Positions 11,278 through 21,888 of a stretch of 64,000 nt of DNA are shown here, one piece after another. The translations under genes were made by a program, and so were the position numbers. The stretch's first letter is position 1, and the number at the start of each line of letters is the position of its first letter. The notes under the pieces were generated by a model. The model was given only the letters and a program-made list of their open reading frames with translations, searched no databases and was not told the DNA's origin. Source of the DNA: Cantharellus purpuraceus (lineage: Eukaryota > Basidiomycota > Agaricomycetes > Cantharellales > Hydnaceae); NCBI GenBank assembly GCA_025174535.1, contig JALBUN010000001.1, forward strand, positions 3,348,001 to 3,412,000. Reading direction: 5' to 3'.

Positions 11278-13773
11278 TTATAACTTCGATTGTCGTGCAC
11301 GCGTAAACTTACGCTCGGCACGCCGCCACCAGTACCGTGCCAAGGATACGACAGTCAAAGCTACCAATATCTCGATTACTAGCAAAATGCCGAAAGCATT
11401 GAACGGCGAAGGGTGGTTTGGCGGTGGTGTCATCCTGAGGTTCCGTGGTATCCTTATATTCATGGAAAGTAACCCTACTGGGAGTTGCATCGACTGTCCG
11501 TTTTATGTGGCGTCAGTTACGGCATGTACAATACATAGACTCACTATAATCGTCACACTGAGTAATGATAAATAGAAGAGTTTATTATCCATACTGGCCG
11601 TGGCTTGAGCAAAAGAGACGCGCAAATACGACAGATAGGCTGGGTGCGAATGGCTCAACATGCGTTCATAATGTGCCAGGGATTGCTGTAAAGCCAAAAT
11701 ATGATCTGTACATGGGGTGTGCATTAGAAAACGAGACAAGACAACCTATGATTGACAAAAAAACCTTGAATGTCTCCGAGGTATATTCCCACTTCCCCAG
11801 CCAGAAACTGCTCGGAAGGAATCGCATATGATCCCATAAATCCGCTGCCAGCCAGTCTCTTTCGGATCTGGGATACAACTTCCGACTTTGTACCAAGTAA
11901 CCGGGTGAGTGAAGTAACCAACTTTCGCGTGGAGGCCATTCGGATCAGTGGAGAAGGAGATGCAGTCTCCTTCCGCCGCCACGGCTTTGACCATTGCTTG
12001 AGTTTCGAAAGAGCAGAAGTAGAGACCAGGCGAGGGATGACGTATGTTACCCAGGCGAAGGGTCTCACGCAACGAAGCGACCACTTCGGTATTTTATCGT
12101 GGAAGGTAGATGGCCCCGTTTGATTCTTCTCATCTACTTCCACGATGCTAACTTGTTCCCCTCCCTTCCCCACAGGTTTGGTAATAGGATTGCTAGGTAA
12201 TGCTCTTTTCTGGAGCTCGCGGCGATTGCGAGGGGGAGCATTTATCGAGAGTGCTAGGTCATCCAAATCCTTGACCTCTCGCTCGATAGAATTTAACCAA
12301 GGGAAAAACTGATCTACAATGGAATCAAGGATTCCATGGGCAATCCAATCTGTATAATGAGATAAGCAAGAACGCAAACGCTTTGATATCACTCCGCACC
12401 AGAAGACATGTGGAACGTCTCTTCAAGTTTTATAATTCTGTTGCGCACGCGCAAAGTATGATCGGAGATGTCCTCAAAATGAAACTGAAAGAGCTGTGTG
12501 AGTAATAGGCATTTCGCTGGTCAATATACCCACTGTACAGATTCCTTCCTTAAATACAACGATGTACACATTGGTTGCACCGATCATATCATCCGTGAAT
12601 GGCAGTACTGTCTTGTCACCTTTCATTGTTAGATCAAGCTGAGTTTTGGCTTTGGCCCGCGTGAGCTCGCTATCCAGTGCATGAAACACAATAAAGTAAT
12701 ATCCCAAACGTGGAAAAACCTCAAGTTTCTCCCGAGGTTCCTGATGCAAAATGTCTTCTAATGTAAGTGGATGTAGATGTAGCAGCTACCAAGCAATCAG
12801 TGATAAATCGAAACCCCCCCAGGATTGAAAGATACCTTGCCGATCTCTCGCATATCGTTCCAGGTTGGGCTTGAAACATCTAGCCACCTGGCATGATGCT
12901 GCATCATACGACCATCTGGAAATGAGGATAGAAGCGTGCTCACCACGCTGGCCGCCGTGGAGATTTTTCAGTGGCCGCTTTATGGTTGGGTTTATGGGTT
13001 CGGAGATCTTCACGGCTTTTGCCCTTGCTGTTACCAGACATCTCGCCATGAAGAGGACGAGAGGCTGGAACAGAAGGGGCGACATCACTGTCCTGCTGTC
13101 CCAAGTCATTTCCAGTGGAAAAGATTGGGTGCTGCTTATGCTTTCGCAGTTTAGTTGACTGTTTGATCACGGACTCAAGCTGCGAAAGAACTAGTGGCAG
13201 GGATGTTGAACAAAATACTCTGCGGTCTTGAGGGGCATGATCTAATCGATTATTCACAGCTGGAGGTACCAACGCAGCTGGGAGAAAGAGAACGAATTCC
13301 CGAGGCAAGCCACGACCCTGCTCCCAAGCTCGGCGTCGCGCTCGGATAATGTTCTCAGTATGGGTATTTTGACTAGTCGCGACGCTTGAACGACGTTTCC
13401 ATCTTTGGGGAGTACGATTATGGTTCGATGAGGAAGATGAGGTGGAGGAAGTAGTGGATGTGTCAGATCCGGTCCGTGCCCAACGGTTGATCGCCCGCTC
13501 CAAAATGGCACCCAGTGCTCCACGACGCAGACCTAACGCAGACCACCCCGAGGAAGAAGTAGATGAGGAAGAAGAAGAGACCGCCGGTGAAGAGGATCGG
13601 CTTCTGAGAGGTGGTGGTTCTCCCCGATAAATGTTGTTCTGCTGCCCAGGTTGTCGTTCCAGCTCTTCATTTCCAACCGCCTGAGTTGAAGATATGTCTT
13701 TTATCTTTGACAGCAACACTTGCTCATCTTGAGAAGAATTTGCGGGCGGCAAGTTCGCTTGGGCTAGGTCCAT
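11278..13773 (-). CDS. CorA/MNR2-type magnesium transporter
   Basis: Member of the fungal CorA-like Mg2+ transporters (ALR/MNR2 side). A long Ser-rich, low-complexity N-terminus starts at 13773 (MDLAQANLPPANSSQ; alternative ATG 13809). Then come HASILISRWSYDAA, HPLTLEDILHQEPREKLEVF and PRLGYYFIVFHALDSE, the conserved N-terminal domain. HYTDWIAHGILDSIVDQFFP and the coiled coil follow, with TRKLVTSLTRLLGTKSEV and GIYLGDIQDHILALQQSLAH forming the long stalk helix. Transmembrane helix 1 (FYLSLLSVTII) is joined by an intron to MQLPVGLLSMNIRIPRN, and helix 2 is FGILLVIEILVALTVV. The classical GMN signature reads SMN here. The C-terminus is basic (RYWWRRAERKF). Its start lies only 75 bp from the divergent FHA gene, so the two share a promoter region. 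Confidence 0.85.
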
Positions 13774-13847
13774 GGCAGTACTTGTATACTGCGGAGTTTC
13801 GCAGAACATGGGCGTCTACGCCACTTCAAACTGAGCCTCTGAGTGCG

Positions 13848-14878
13848 ATGCCTGCTTCACGTTCACGGTCCCCCCCTGCGCGCCGACGCGGCCGTTACCC
13901 CGAAGAGGTACCCAGATCCAGCAGGGACAGGGGCTATGAGAGCAGAGGCGGACGTAGTCGATGGGACGATGACAGACGCGACAGAAGACGAGACAGCGAC
14001 CGTGACGATCGAGGCAGTGAAAGGACTAGAGACAGGCGAGATCGCAACGGCGATAGGGGTGGACGTGAGGAGCGTTCTCCACTTCGAAAATACAGCGAGC
14101 AACGTGGAGGCCCCTCGAGCAGACCGCGCAGTCCTCGTCCCTCCTCGCACCATTCCAGGTCCCGCAGCCGTTCAAAATCCGTTGATAAAACACAACCCAA
14201 TTTCAAACCATCTGGGTTACTTGCTGCTGAGACCAACACCGTGACTCGGTCAGATGGTACGTCGACTTTTCTGAAGTATAACGAGCCGCCAGAAGCGCGG
14301 CGGCCAAGTCAGGGTTGGAGATTATACGTATTCAAGGGGAAAGAACAAGTTGGTGAGTTTCGTGGAAATGATTTGTTCGCTCATCTGTTCTGACTGTTTT
14401 AGTCAGACCTGTTACATATACACCGGCAGAGTGTGTATCTAGTAGGTAGAGATCGGGTGGTACGTACAAGTCTATATGTAAGCACTTGTCAGCTGTCTAA
14501 TCCCATAGAAGGTCTCCGATATCCCTGTCGAACACCCATCATGTTCAAAGCAACATGCAGCAATCCAATTTCGTCACGTGGCTGAAAAAGACGAGTTGGG
14601 CAACGTCAAGGCTGCGGTCAAGTAAGTTTAGGACTTTTCTGACAAATGACAGACATCTCTGAATTTCATTTTAGACCCTTCATCATCGACCTGGAGTCTA
14701 CCAACGGGACGCTTGTAAACGATGAGACTGTCCCTACCTCTCGTTACTATGAACTGAAACCGAGCGATGGTAAGGTGAAATTTCTCAATTCTCTGCTAAC
14801 TTGCTAATTCGACTTTTGCAAGTCATAAAATTTGGCCAATCGCTTAGAGAGTACGTTTTATTGCATGATGGTGCTTAA
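13848..14878 (+). CDS. PML1: FHA-domain pre-mRNA retention/splicing factor (PML1/SNIP1 type)
   Basis: Homologue of yeast Pml1 and animal SNIP1, the FHA subunit of the RES complex that binds the spliceosome. The ATG at 13848 starts MPASRSRSPPARRRGR, followed by about 110 residues rich in Arg, Ser and Asp (RS/RD repeats). The FHA domain follows from GWRLYVFKGKEQ through YLVGRD (the phosphopeptide-binding Arg), DIPVEHPSCSKQHAAIQFR and DLESTNGTLVND to IKFGQSLREYVLLHD, close to the C-terminus at the TAA 14876-14878. It is split by at least three introns. Length and domain order match SNIP1/Pml1, and the long RS part is more like the animal and basidiomycete forms than the yeast one. Confidence 0.9.
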
Positions 14879-14972
14879 AGCAATTCTCTAGTCTAGTCGT
14901 CAAGTACGATACTGCTCCTACTCCTATTCTAGTTTCACTAGGTAACTGTCCTTAGCCCAGACGATAAATTGA

Positions 14973-17179
14973 TTAAGCCTTTGGCCTGACAGAGGGGGGC
15001 GGCCTGCCATCCGTAATCTTGGTTGGATCCGCAATGGTGTAGTTGGCGAGGCAGTCAAAAGCAAAGTCTACTTCGGAGATTCTCTCCTTCATAGCTGAGA
15101 TGAACGTGTCGAGCTCGCAAAGGCCTTCAGACGATTCTTTACATCCCTTTATGCCCGTCAAGGGCACCACGTCGTCGTTCAGGATGAAACGTATATGCGA
15201 TGGCGTGTCGGACGCGGGGCACGAGACGACTTGGCCAACGAGGTTTGATCCAAACGCCGCGATTTGGTTGGTAAAGAAAGTCTGCAGCAGCAAGTGAAGA
15301 TTTAATCAAAATACTTGAGACACGTTCTAATCAACGTACCTGATCTTCGGGAATGTGATCTATTGGGAGAGGTCCATTCTTTGCCAGCGTCGTGAAGTTC
15401 AACGCGACAACAACTACGACAGGTCAGCTACGATCAAACATGTTATTATCATGACTCACAGTTTGCCAATACAACGTCGTGGGTCGCATCGACGTAGATT
15501 GGTTGATTCAAAGGCATTTGAATGGGGTCATCGTCAATGGTGGAGTTAGTAGTGAAGTTGTGGGTGGCAATCCGGGTTTTCGTCAACCGCGCAACAAGCT
15601 CTTGTACCATGCCCATCCCTTGGGCTGCGGCAACAGGGGACCCAAAGGACTCGGAATACCAGAACTGGAGATCGTTAGCATACTCGTAGCCAAGCCACTC
15701 TTCTTGCGTGAAGAGATCGCAAAATGCGGAGTATCCTAACGCCACAACCTATGTATGTCAGATCAATATAGGAACGATGTCGAGGCTCGTGAGAGGTCAA
15801 CATGCCTCATAAGCGCATGTCTGTTGCATACCGAACACATCCGCCACAGTGAGATTGAGTCCCTGAATCTGGGGTTGGAGACGCTTGACGGCTTGCTGGA
15901 GATACTTTTCAATCCAGAGTACTGACTCAGTCGTTCCAAAGTTCCCTGGACAAGTATTAGTCTTAAGCACCGAGCAATATGTGGTGCAGCAGACCAATGG
16001 GAAGATTGGAGTTTCGGCAAGTTTCAAAAGGAGCTAAGGTATTGTTGAATCCAGGGCTCTCGATCACAATAACCTGGTGGTAATCAGTCTGGAACATGGG
16101 GATCCCGAAGAAACCAGCGGCGAAGTTGAGGGCCGAGGCGACCATCCTCTACAAAGCTGATTAGAAATGCCGCCTATTGAATGTACACTCGACATACATC
16201 TTCGGACGTAGTGCGGAAAACTGGAAGAGCCGCGAAGTTCTTGAGAAGAGTGCCGTATTTGACCCTTGAAGTTGGCAGAAGGGTAAAGACCATGGTGCTA
16301 CGCTTGCTATTCAACAGTCGTACCTGAAACCGACACCAAGATCATAAAGCTGCGATGGACGGTCAATAAGAAAGCGAACGGCGGCGTAGGGGAGCAACTC
16401 GCCTGCTCTCGACCAAACGGTGTCAACAATTCCTCCCCTATTCCGGCCCGCGTTGGTTAAGATCAGTGTCAAATCACCGGGAAACTCACCGAGCTTGTAA
16501 GTCCAGGTGTTGAGGAATTTGAGGTCTCCGGTAGCAGTAAAGCCAGTGCCTGCCTCCACCACACCGTGAAGCTTGGCAGCCAACTGAGAAGGTGAGCTTC
16601 CCCCAGTTGGGTAACGGGCACCGTGTCTATGCCAGAGGTATACTACAAGGGTTGATCATTGAGATCATTGAGCACTTGATGACATGTCTAATGCATCATT
16701 CGCACCGGTATTTAACTCGCAGCCTTCGGGAATTTGAGGAGAGGTCTGGGGAAGACCAAGGGTTCCGGGTGGGAGAGAAAACCATGGCGCCAGATTGCCC
16801 CAGAGTCGAGGAACATTGGTCTGCTTGTGGTCTAGAGTTGACGGGTTTATGAGTGGAAAGTAAGATTCAACCGGGGCAGCTACAGGCGCGGTGACGATTG
16901 CGGCCGCTTCATCGCCAGCTGTGGATGAGGTCAATGAGAACGATGCAAACTTTGAACACTTGTTGAATGCTGACTAGGCGTAGGACCAGGAAAGCCAACG
17001 ACATCAGCACCTGGAAAGATGGTGCTAGCGTCGAAAGTCTCGGACACATTCGGTGGAAACTCTGCAGACACTGTGGCCCCCGCCGACGAAGCAGCAGAAA
17101 AGCTCCGCGGCCAAATGCTAGCTGTCGCGAGCGGGCTGAGCACAAGAGCGGCAACGACGCGTGCGTTGTAGCTTAACAT
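14973..17179 (-). CDS. secreted histidine acid phosphatase (phytase-like)
   Basis: Histidine phosphatase superfamily, clade 2, the fold of fungal phytases and acid phosphatases. The start at 17179 gives MLSYNARVVAALVLSPLATA, a typical signal peptide (ATG 17185 is also in frame). The catalytic phosphohistidine motif is clear: WHRHGARYPTG near 16598-16635. The second motif, the proton-donor HD, appears as YVDATHDVVLANC near 15480-15510. It is followed by ALNFTTL, GPLPIDHIPEDQ and a C-terminal FILNDDVVPL with CELDTF, as in basidiomycete members. At least eight introns are implied. Expected role is extracellular release of phosphate from organic phosphates; phytase activity itself cannot be told from sequence. 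Confidence 0.87.
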
Positions 17180-18698
17180 CGTCAAGAAATACCTGCCTAC
17201 ACATGGAGCCTCGGTCTTTTTTTTTTATAGGCGGCGCTTCCAGAGGTTGCCATCATCATTTAGTTACTCAATAAGTCAGTTGCCGATTAGTAGAGTAGTA
17301 AGTATATCGATCACATACAACGTAAACCATGCGCGATTCATGCATACATGTGCTCATCTTTACCGGGACCCCGGATTATGCCCAAGTAAATATTCTCATC
17401 CACATGGTGGACCTGTGATATCGGAATTTGAAGCTCTTTCGCGAAAATTGCCCGGATCAAGACTTCGAAAAGTCCGGTTTGACATGGTTAATCACCCCAG
17501 GCCGCCTCCCAGAAGACCAAGTTCTGCTCTGAATTGCCTCAGACGTTCAACGTGATGTTCATATTTTTTTGCACGTACGACTCTCAGCCCATCAGACTGT
17601 GTTTCACCTCGACTCTCACACTGTTGGACAGACGGCCGCATGGCCGCGTGCGAGCTTCGCGCCTGACCAGCCAGTCTATGGTTGGATCCTGGTCGTTGGT
17701 GCAGTATGATGAACACAGCTACGCATCGGACATGCTGGTCTCAACGCTACCTCTCTCTACTCCAGCCCACACCCTGCCCGCTCCGATCTCAAGATCTCAG
17801 CCTTGCCCGAGATGCTCGATCCTTGAAGTGGTTGCCCATCTCCTCCGATATCGCCAGTATACGGAGGAACATCACCTCCGCTTCCCACCTCCCTAGCCTC
17901 GTATCCTTATGGACACGGCCAATCGAGGTCCCGTCTTGTTCCATGTCCACAATTAATACGCATCACCTCGCATTGGTAACCCGTTGTACCTCTAGAACGC
18001 CCAAGGCTCAGCCAACCTGCCGAAGGAAAAACGGTGGCTAATAGAAACATCGTGCACCGTGTGCCATGATCTGGAACCGTTGAACCGTTCCAGTGTGACA
18101 GCGAGACTGCAAGGCTCTTTAACCTCAACAGGCTGCAAGTGTTCGAGGGCGACGTGTCCTAATTCCGATTAATCCAGTGCGTCCAACTCCAAATGTATAA
18201 TGCGTTCGGGAATCTACTGGCAACATCAGCCAGTGGCAAGTCTGCCCAAGATATAACTCAGATTGGGCCGGAAAACTTCAGGTGCAGGAAAGTTTTTTGC
18301 AAATTTCGGACTGATCTACACACCAACTCTTCCGATGTAATAGATTGTCAGGGGTCCGTCCTCAATTGACACTTGAAATAAAGTCATTTCGATTTCAGGA
18401 CGGTGATATTATTACCTTACAGAGCTACTTTAAGTATCAAAACGAACAGTGGTGAGGATGGACAGCACACGTGAGCCACATTGCTGCAGGCGAGCCAGGT
18501 GAAGATGACACAACTCCAAATTAACCCCAAGCCCCCGTGTTATCCGCATAAACATCAAGAAACCAGGTCAATAGATAGAGACCTTCAAAACGGTGCGGCG
18601 AGACAGATCGCACATCAGCTCACGGCGCGACCGTTCTCTGGATCTTGTCCGTCCCCAACGTCTTCCTGGCGGTTCGCGCCATCCATCCTCGCGAGTTC
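17180..18698. other. intergenic between phosphatase and sugar porter genes
   Basis: About 1.5 kb. It contains the phosphatase promoter, with a minus-strand TATAAA next to a long A/T run near 17218-17231. Reading frames in the rest look like no known protein. Confidence 0.5.
17218..17231 (-). promoter_or_regulatory. TATA box candidate for the acid phosphatase gene
   Basis: On the minus strand the sequence reads CCTATAAAAAAAAA, 40-50 bp upstream of the start codon at 17179. Confidence 0.5.
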
Positions 18699-21353
18699 CT
18701 ATTCGTCGTCCTGTGAGTCGACGGGCTGGTATAGTGCCCGTCGCCCACTATCTCTTCCAAATAATCTGCCCAGCCAGCCTTTTGACTCCCGAAGAGGCTC
18801 TCTGGACGGAGAGGGAGAGATGGTATGGTGGTTCACTGAAGATCGTCGACTGCGTACTAATGATGCAGTCTCGGACTCTTCGTCGCTTGGAGGTTCTATC
18901 CCCAAATCAGCCTCAACCGTAACTGTCACAACGCTGAGAAATGGAATACCTTCACCAAATACAGCATCCATCTCTTCCAGTGGTATCCCCTTTGTCTCAG
19001 GATAAACTAAGGCAACACGTAAATTCTGATAATGTCAACGAGAGCTTGCTTACGGAAATAAACTGTACCTAGCGTCAGCGAAGAAATTGCCCCAGTCAAG
19101 AAGCATCTTTACCTAGAATGAAGCTGCAAGCACAGAAAAAGCCATGCATGGGATACAACCGCCATTTGATTGTACTTTGCAAAGTCGGTGTCACTTGACC
19201 CACCAGCCAGTTGAAGAACCAGTTCTACAGCCATGTTAAACTTACTTGGAACTTTATAGATCGACCACTCACTGTTGCTGTGGATAATGATACACCCTTT
19301 GCTCGGTGAGCAAGCGGCATGATCTTATGCAAACAGGGTCAGATCCTTTAGGAATAATGAATATGTGCAACGTACCTCCGGCGGATACAACCAAGGAAGC
19401 GGTCCCCAGCTTTTCAAGGATGAGTCTCGAGCAAGTACTAAGATAACACATGCTAACCTGTAACCGAAGGCGGCATTGAAAATAATCACACAAGCTACGA
19501 CAGCATTTGGAGTCGCCGGTACATCAAGGTTCATCCAATAACCTGTGGCAACAAGAGCGATGCCCATCTGTGGATCCATTTGTTATTAGCCTGAATTTAA
19601 GAGTCGAGCTTAAACACTAACAATCACTGCGCCCGAAAGGAGAATAGCACGTCGACCCCATCGATCTACAAGGAACCACCTGGAAAGCCGCGTTGACATA
19701 CCTTTTTTAGTGTCCAGAGACTACAGACTTACGTGGGTATTGTGCTCAAAACATAAATTATAGAGTTTATGCCCGTCATCAGTAATGCGTCACGGCCAAC
19801 CCAACCAGCCTCTGCCGCCAACTTAGAATCCATTTTCAAGTATAGACCTGAATTGTAACGCACGCTCAAAGACCATGGCTGATTGACAGAGAGAAATAAT
19901 GACATGAGTTGCCATGGATGAAAACATTGGGAAAATCACTCACGAGCATAATACGAGATGACTGTCGTCAAATCGATCCCTTAGCTTCGACAACTATGAT
20001 CGTGATCATTGTAAGCCTTACCATTAATGCCATTCTTAATATCAACAATTAGACGGAGGAAACTGGACAGACAGAATGTAGAAATACCAATTGTGCGAAA
20101 GCTTGAGATGACATTGCAATAAGCACCCGCTGCTTGTATCTCCTCCACATTACTTTATACGTCCTGGAGTTGGCCATCATGCGCTGTCCAAAAAAATGAG
20201 CACATGCGACCACTTGTACAATGCAAAGCTTGCCTCTTGCGCTACAACGTCTCTGATCTCACGAAACTCCTCCTTTGCTTTTTCATTATCCAAGTCGCCC
20301 CCATGCAAGTCAGCGATGACAATCATGCCCTCCTCTTCCTTTCCAGTATCAATAAGCCATCTACGTGAGAAGGACGTTAAATAAATGCTTAGGACCTGGC
20401 GTTCGACTGACCGAGGGCTTTCAGGCATGAAAAGTGAGCCAACAGCTAGAATAGCTCCAATGACACATTGCATTAAAAGAGGGATACGCCAGGAGTAATC
20501 TGACTCGATATATGAGCAAAAGTAGTCCACCCACTATGAACAGGTTAAAAGGCGTTTCTGCTATTAAAACGGAATAGAAACATACGACGGAAGATGAGTA
20601 GCCGAGGACATTTCCCGTAAATTCCATACAGGCCAGTGCACCTCGCTGTTCAATCAGTAAGTATGAGCTTTCTGAAAGCTGTCGTGACATCATGGAGCTT
20701 ACATGCTCTGCAGGGGACACCTCACTCTGGTAAATAGGGACAATGGTGCTGTCATGCCCAATAATGAGTACAAACGTGAAGTGCCATTTGGTGACGCACG
20801 ATAGTAAACCAACTCCAAATCCACTAACTACACGACCCAGGACCATTACAGCATAACCTGTCGTTCCGGTCTGAATAGCACCTCCTATGACGAAAATAGT
20901 GGCTCCCCAGAAGAGAGTCATTCGTCGACCGATGATATCTGCTATGCGGCCGGCCGCCAGCGACGTGACTATACTTATCATCAGAATTTGATGTCTGAGA
21001 ATTATGCCAGTATCAAAGGCGCACCAAAGGCTCCGATCTCGAGCACAGCAACCATGGTGCCGACTTCATAAGGTAAAGGACGGTGAAAGTATTGGATGAA
21101 ATATGGTCCAGTGATGATCCCAGACATAACACTAGAAACCATCACGTAAGGACTGGCCGCGTCTTGGGAGGCACGAGGTATGCTTACCCTTGGTCATAGC
21201 CAAACTTGATTGAAGGCGTGGTAAGCGCATTGTCTACAGACTATAACTGAAACAGCTCACGAGAAATACGCCCAAACTGGCGAAGCATGATATAGCGTAG
21301 AGCAGCCGCTTGCCAACTACCTTATGCTGCGTTGTTCCATGTAAATCCGACAT
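18699..21353 (-). CDS. MFS sugar porter (hexose transporter family)
   Basis: Major facilitator superfamily sugar porter with about 12 membrane helices in the plasma membrane. The start at 21353 gives MSDLHGTTQHKVVGKRLLYA. FGYDQG lies near 21190. The A-like motif GRIADIIGRRMTLFWG is in helices 2-3, and GRVVSGFGVGLLS precedes IVPIYQSEVSPAEHRG. PESPRWLIDTGKEEEG marks the end of the first half, and the central loop is acidic. RMMANSRTYKVMWRRYKQR leads into GINVISYY, then DRWGRRAILLSGA and SWGPLPWLYPPE. The last conserved motif is PETKGIPLEEMDAVFGE, followed by an unusually long Ser/Arg-rich cytosolic tail. Many introns interrupt it. The substrate (hexose, pentose or disaccharide) cannot be assigned. 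Confidence 0.9.
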
Positions 21354-21549
21354 TGCACATGGATAGTTCTAAGGAGAGAATGTCAAAGGTGGTATAAGGA
21401 CGCCGTAACTAGATGTGCGTGAAGGAGGAGAGCCAGTACTTCGCTTAGCGGAGCGGAATCCAAAACGAGATGACCGTGCCGCGCGCTGCAAGAATGACAC
21501 TGCTTACACAAGCCCAGTGAGCAAGCACCTGTTCTGCCACGAATTCGAG

Positions 21550-21876
21550 ATGAGCTCGCTAGCCTCTCTCCACTCATCTTCAACCTCAGGTTCGTCTTCG
21601 CACTCGATCAACTCCGACGATTACGACGAGGAGTACCGTCTCGCACAGCGGGAATGGGAGGAGAGCCTTGAGCAACTGCAGAACCTTTTGTCCCTTGTGT
21701 TGTTACCATTTCTCGGCAAGTGGATCGGAAGAAAATGGAGTCACTGGGGTAAGCATGGCTAGCTTGCATCAATGGTTTATCATAATGAGTATTCGTATTT
21801 TGAAGTATATGAACGGTATCTCTCCGTTGGATTGGGCAAAGCTTTCTTCTTCGGTGGTAACATGCGTGCACGATAG
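21550..21876 (+). CDS. small outer-mitochondrial-membrane protein, Mim2-like
   Basis: A protein of about 85 residues from two or three exons. The start ATG at 21550 gives a Ser-rich head and an acidic patch (NSDDYDEEYRLAQREWEESL), then one hydrophobic segment LLSLVLLPFLGKWIGRKW. The exon ending at the GTAAGC near 21747 joins to VYERYLSVGLGKAFFFGG. The order of acidic head, single membrane helix and basic GKWIGRK flank resembles Mim2, partner of Mim1 in inserting alpha-helical proteins into the mitochondrial outer membrane. The assignment is by pattern only. Its stop lies 12 bp from the stop of the convergent PPR gene, so the 3' UTRs must overlap. Confidence 0.55.
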
Positions 21877-21888
21877 AATCGTGTCTGG

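Noticed and set aside
13434..13630. Acidic frame on the plus strand
   Set aside because: Antisense of the Ser-rich N-terminus of the CorA-type transporter.
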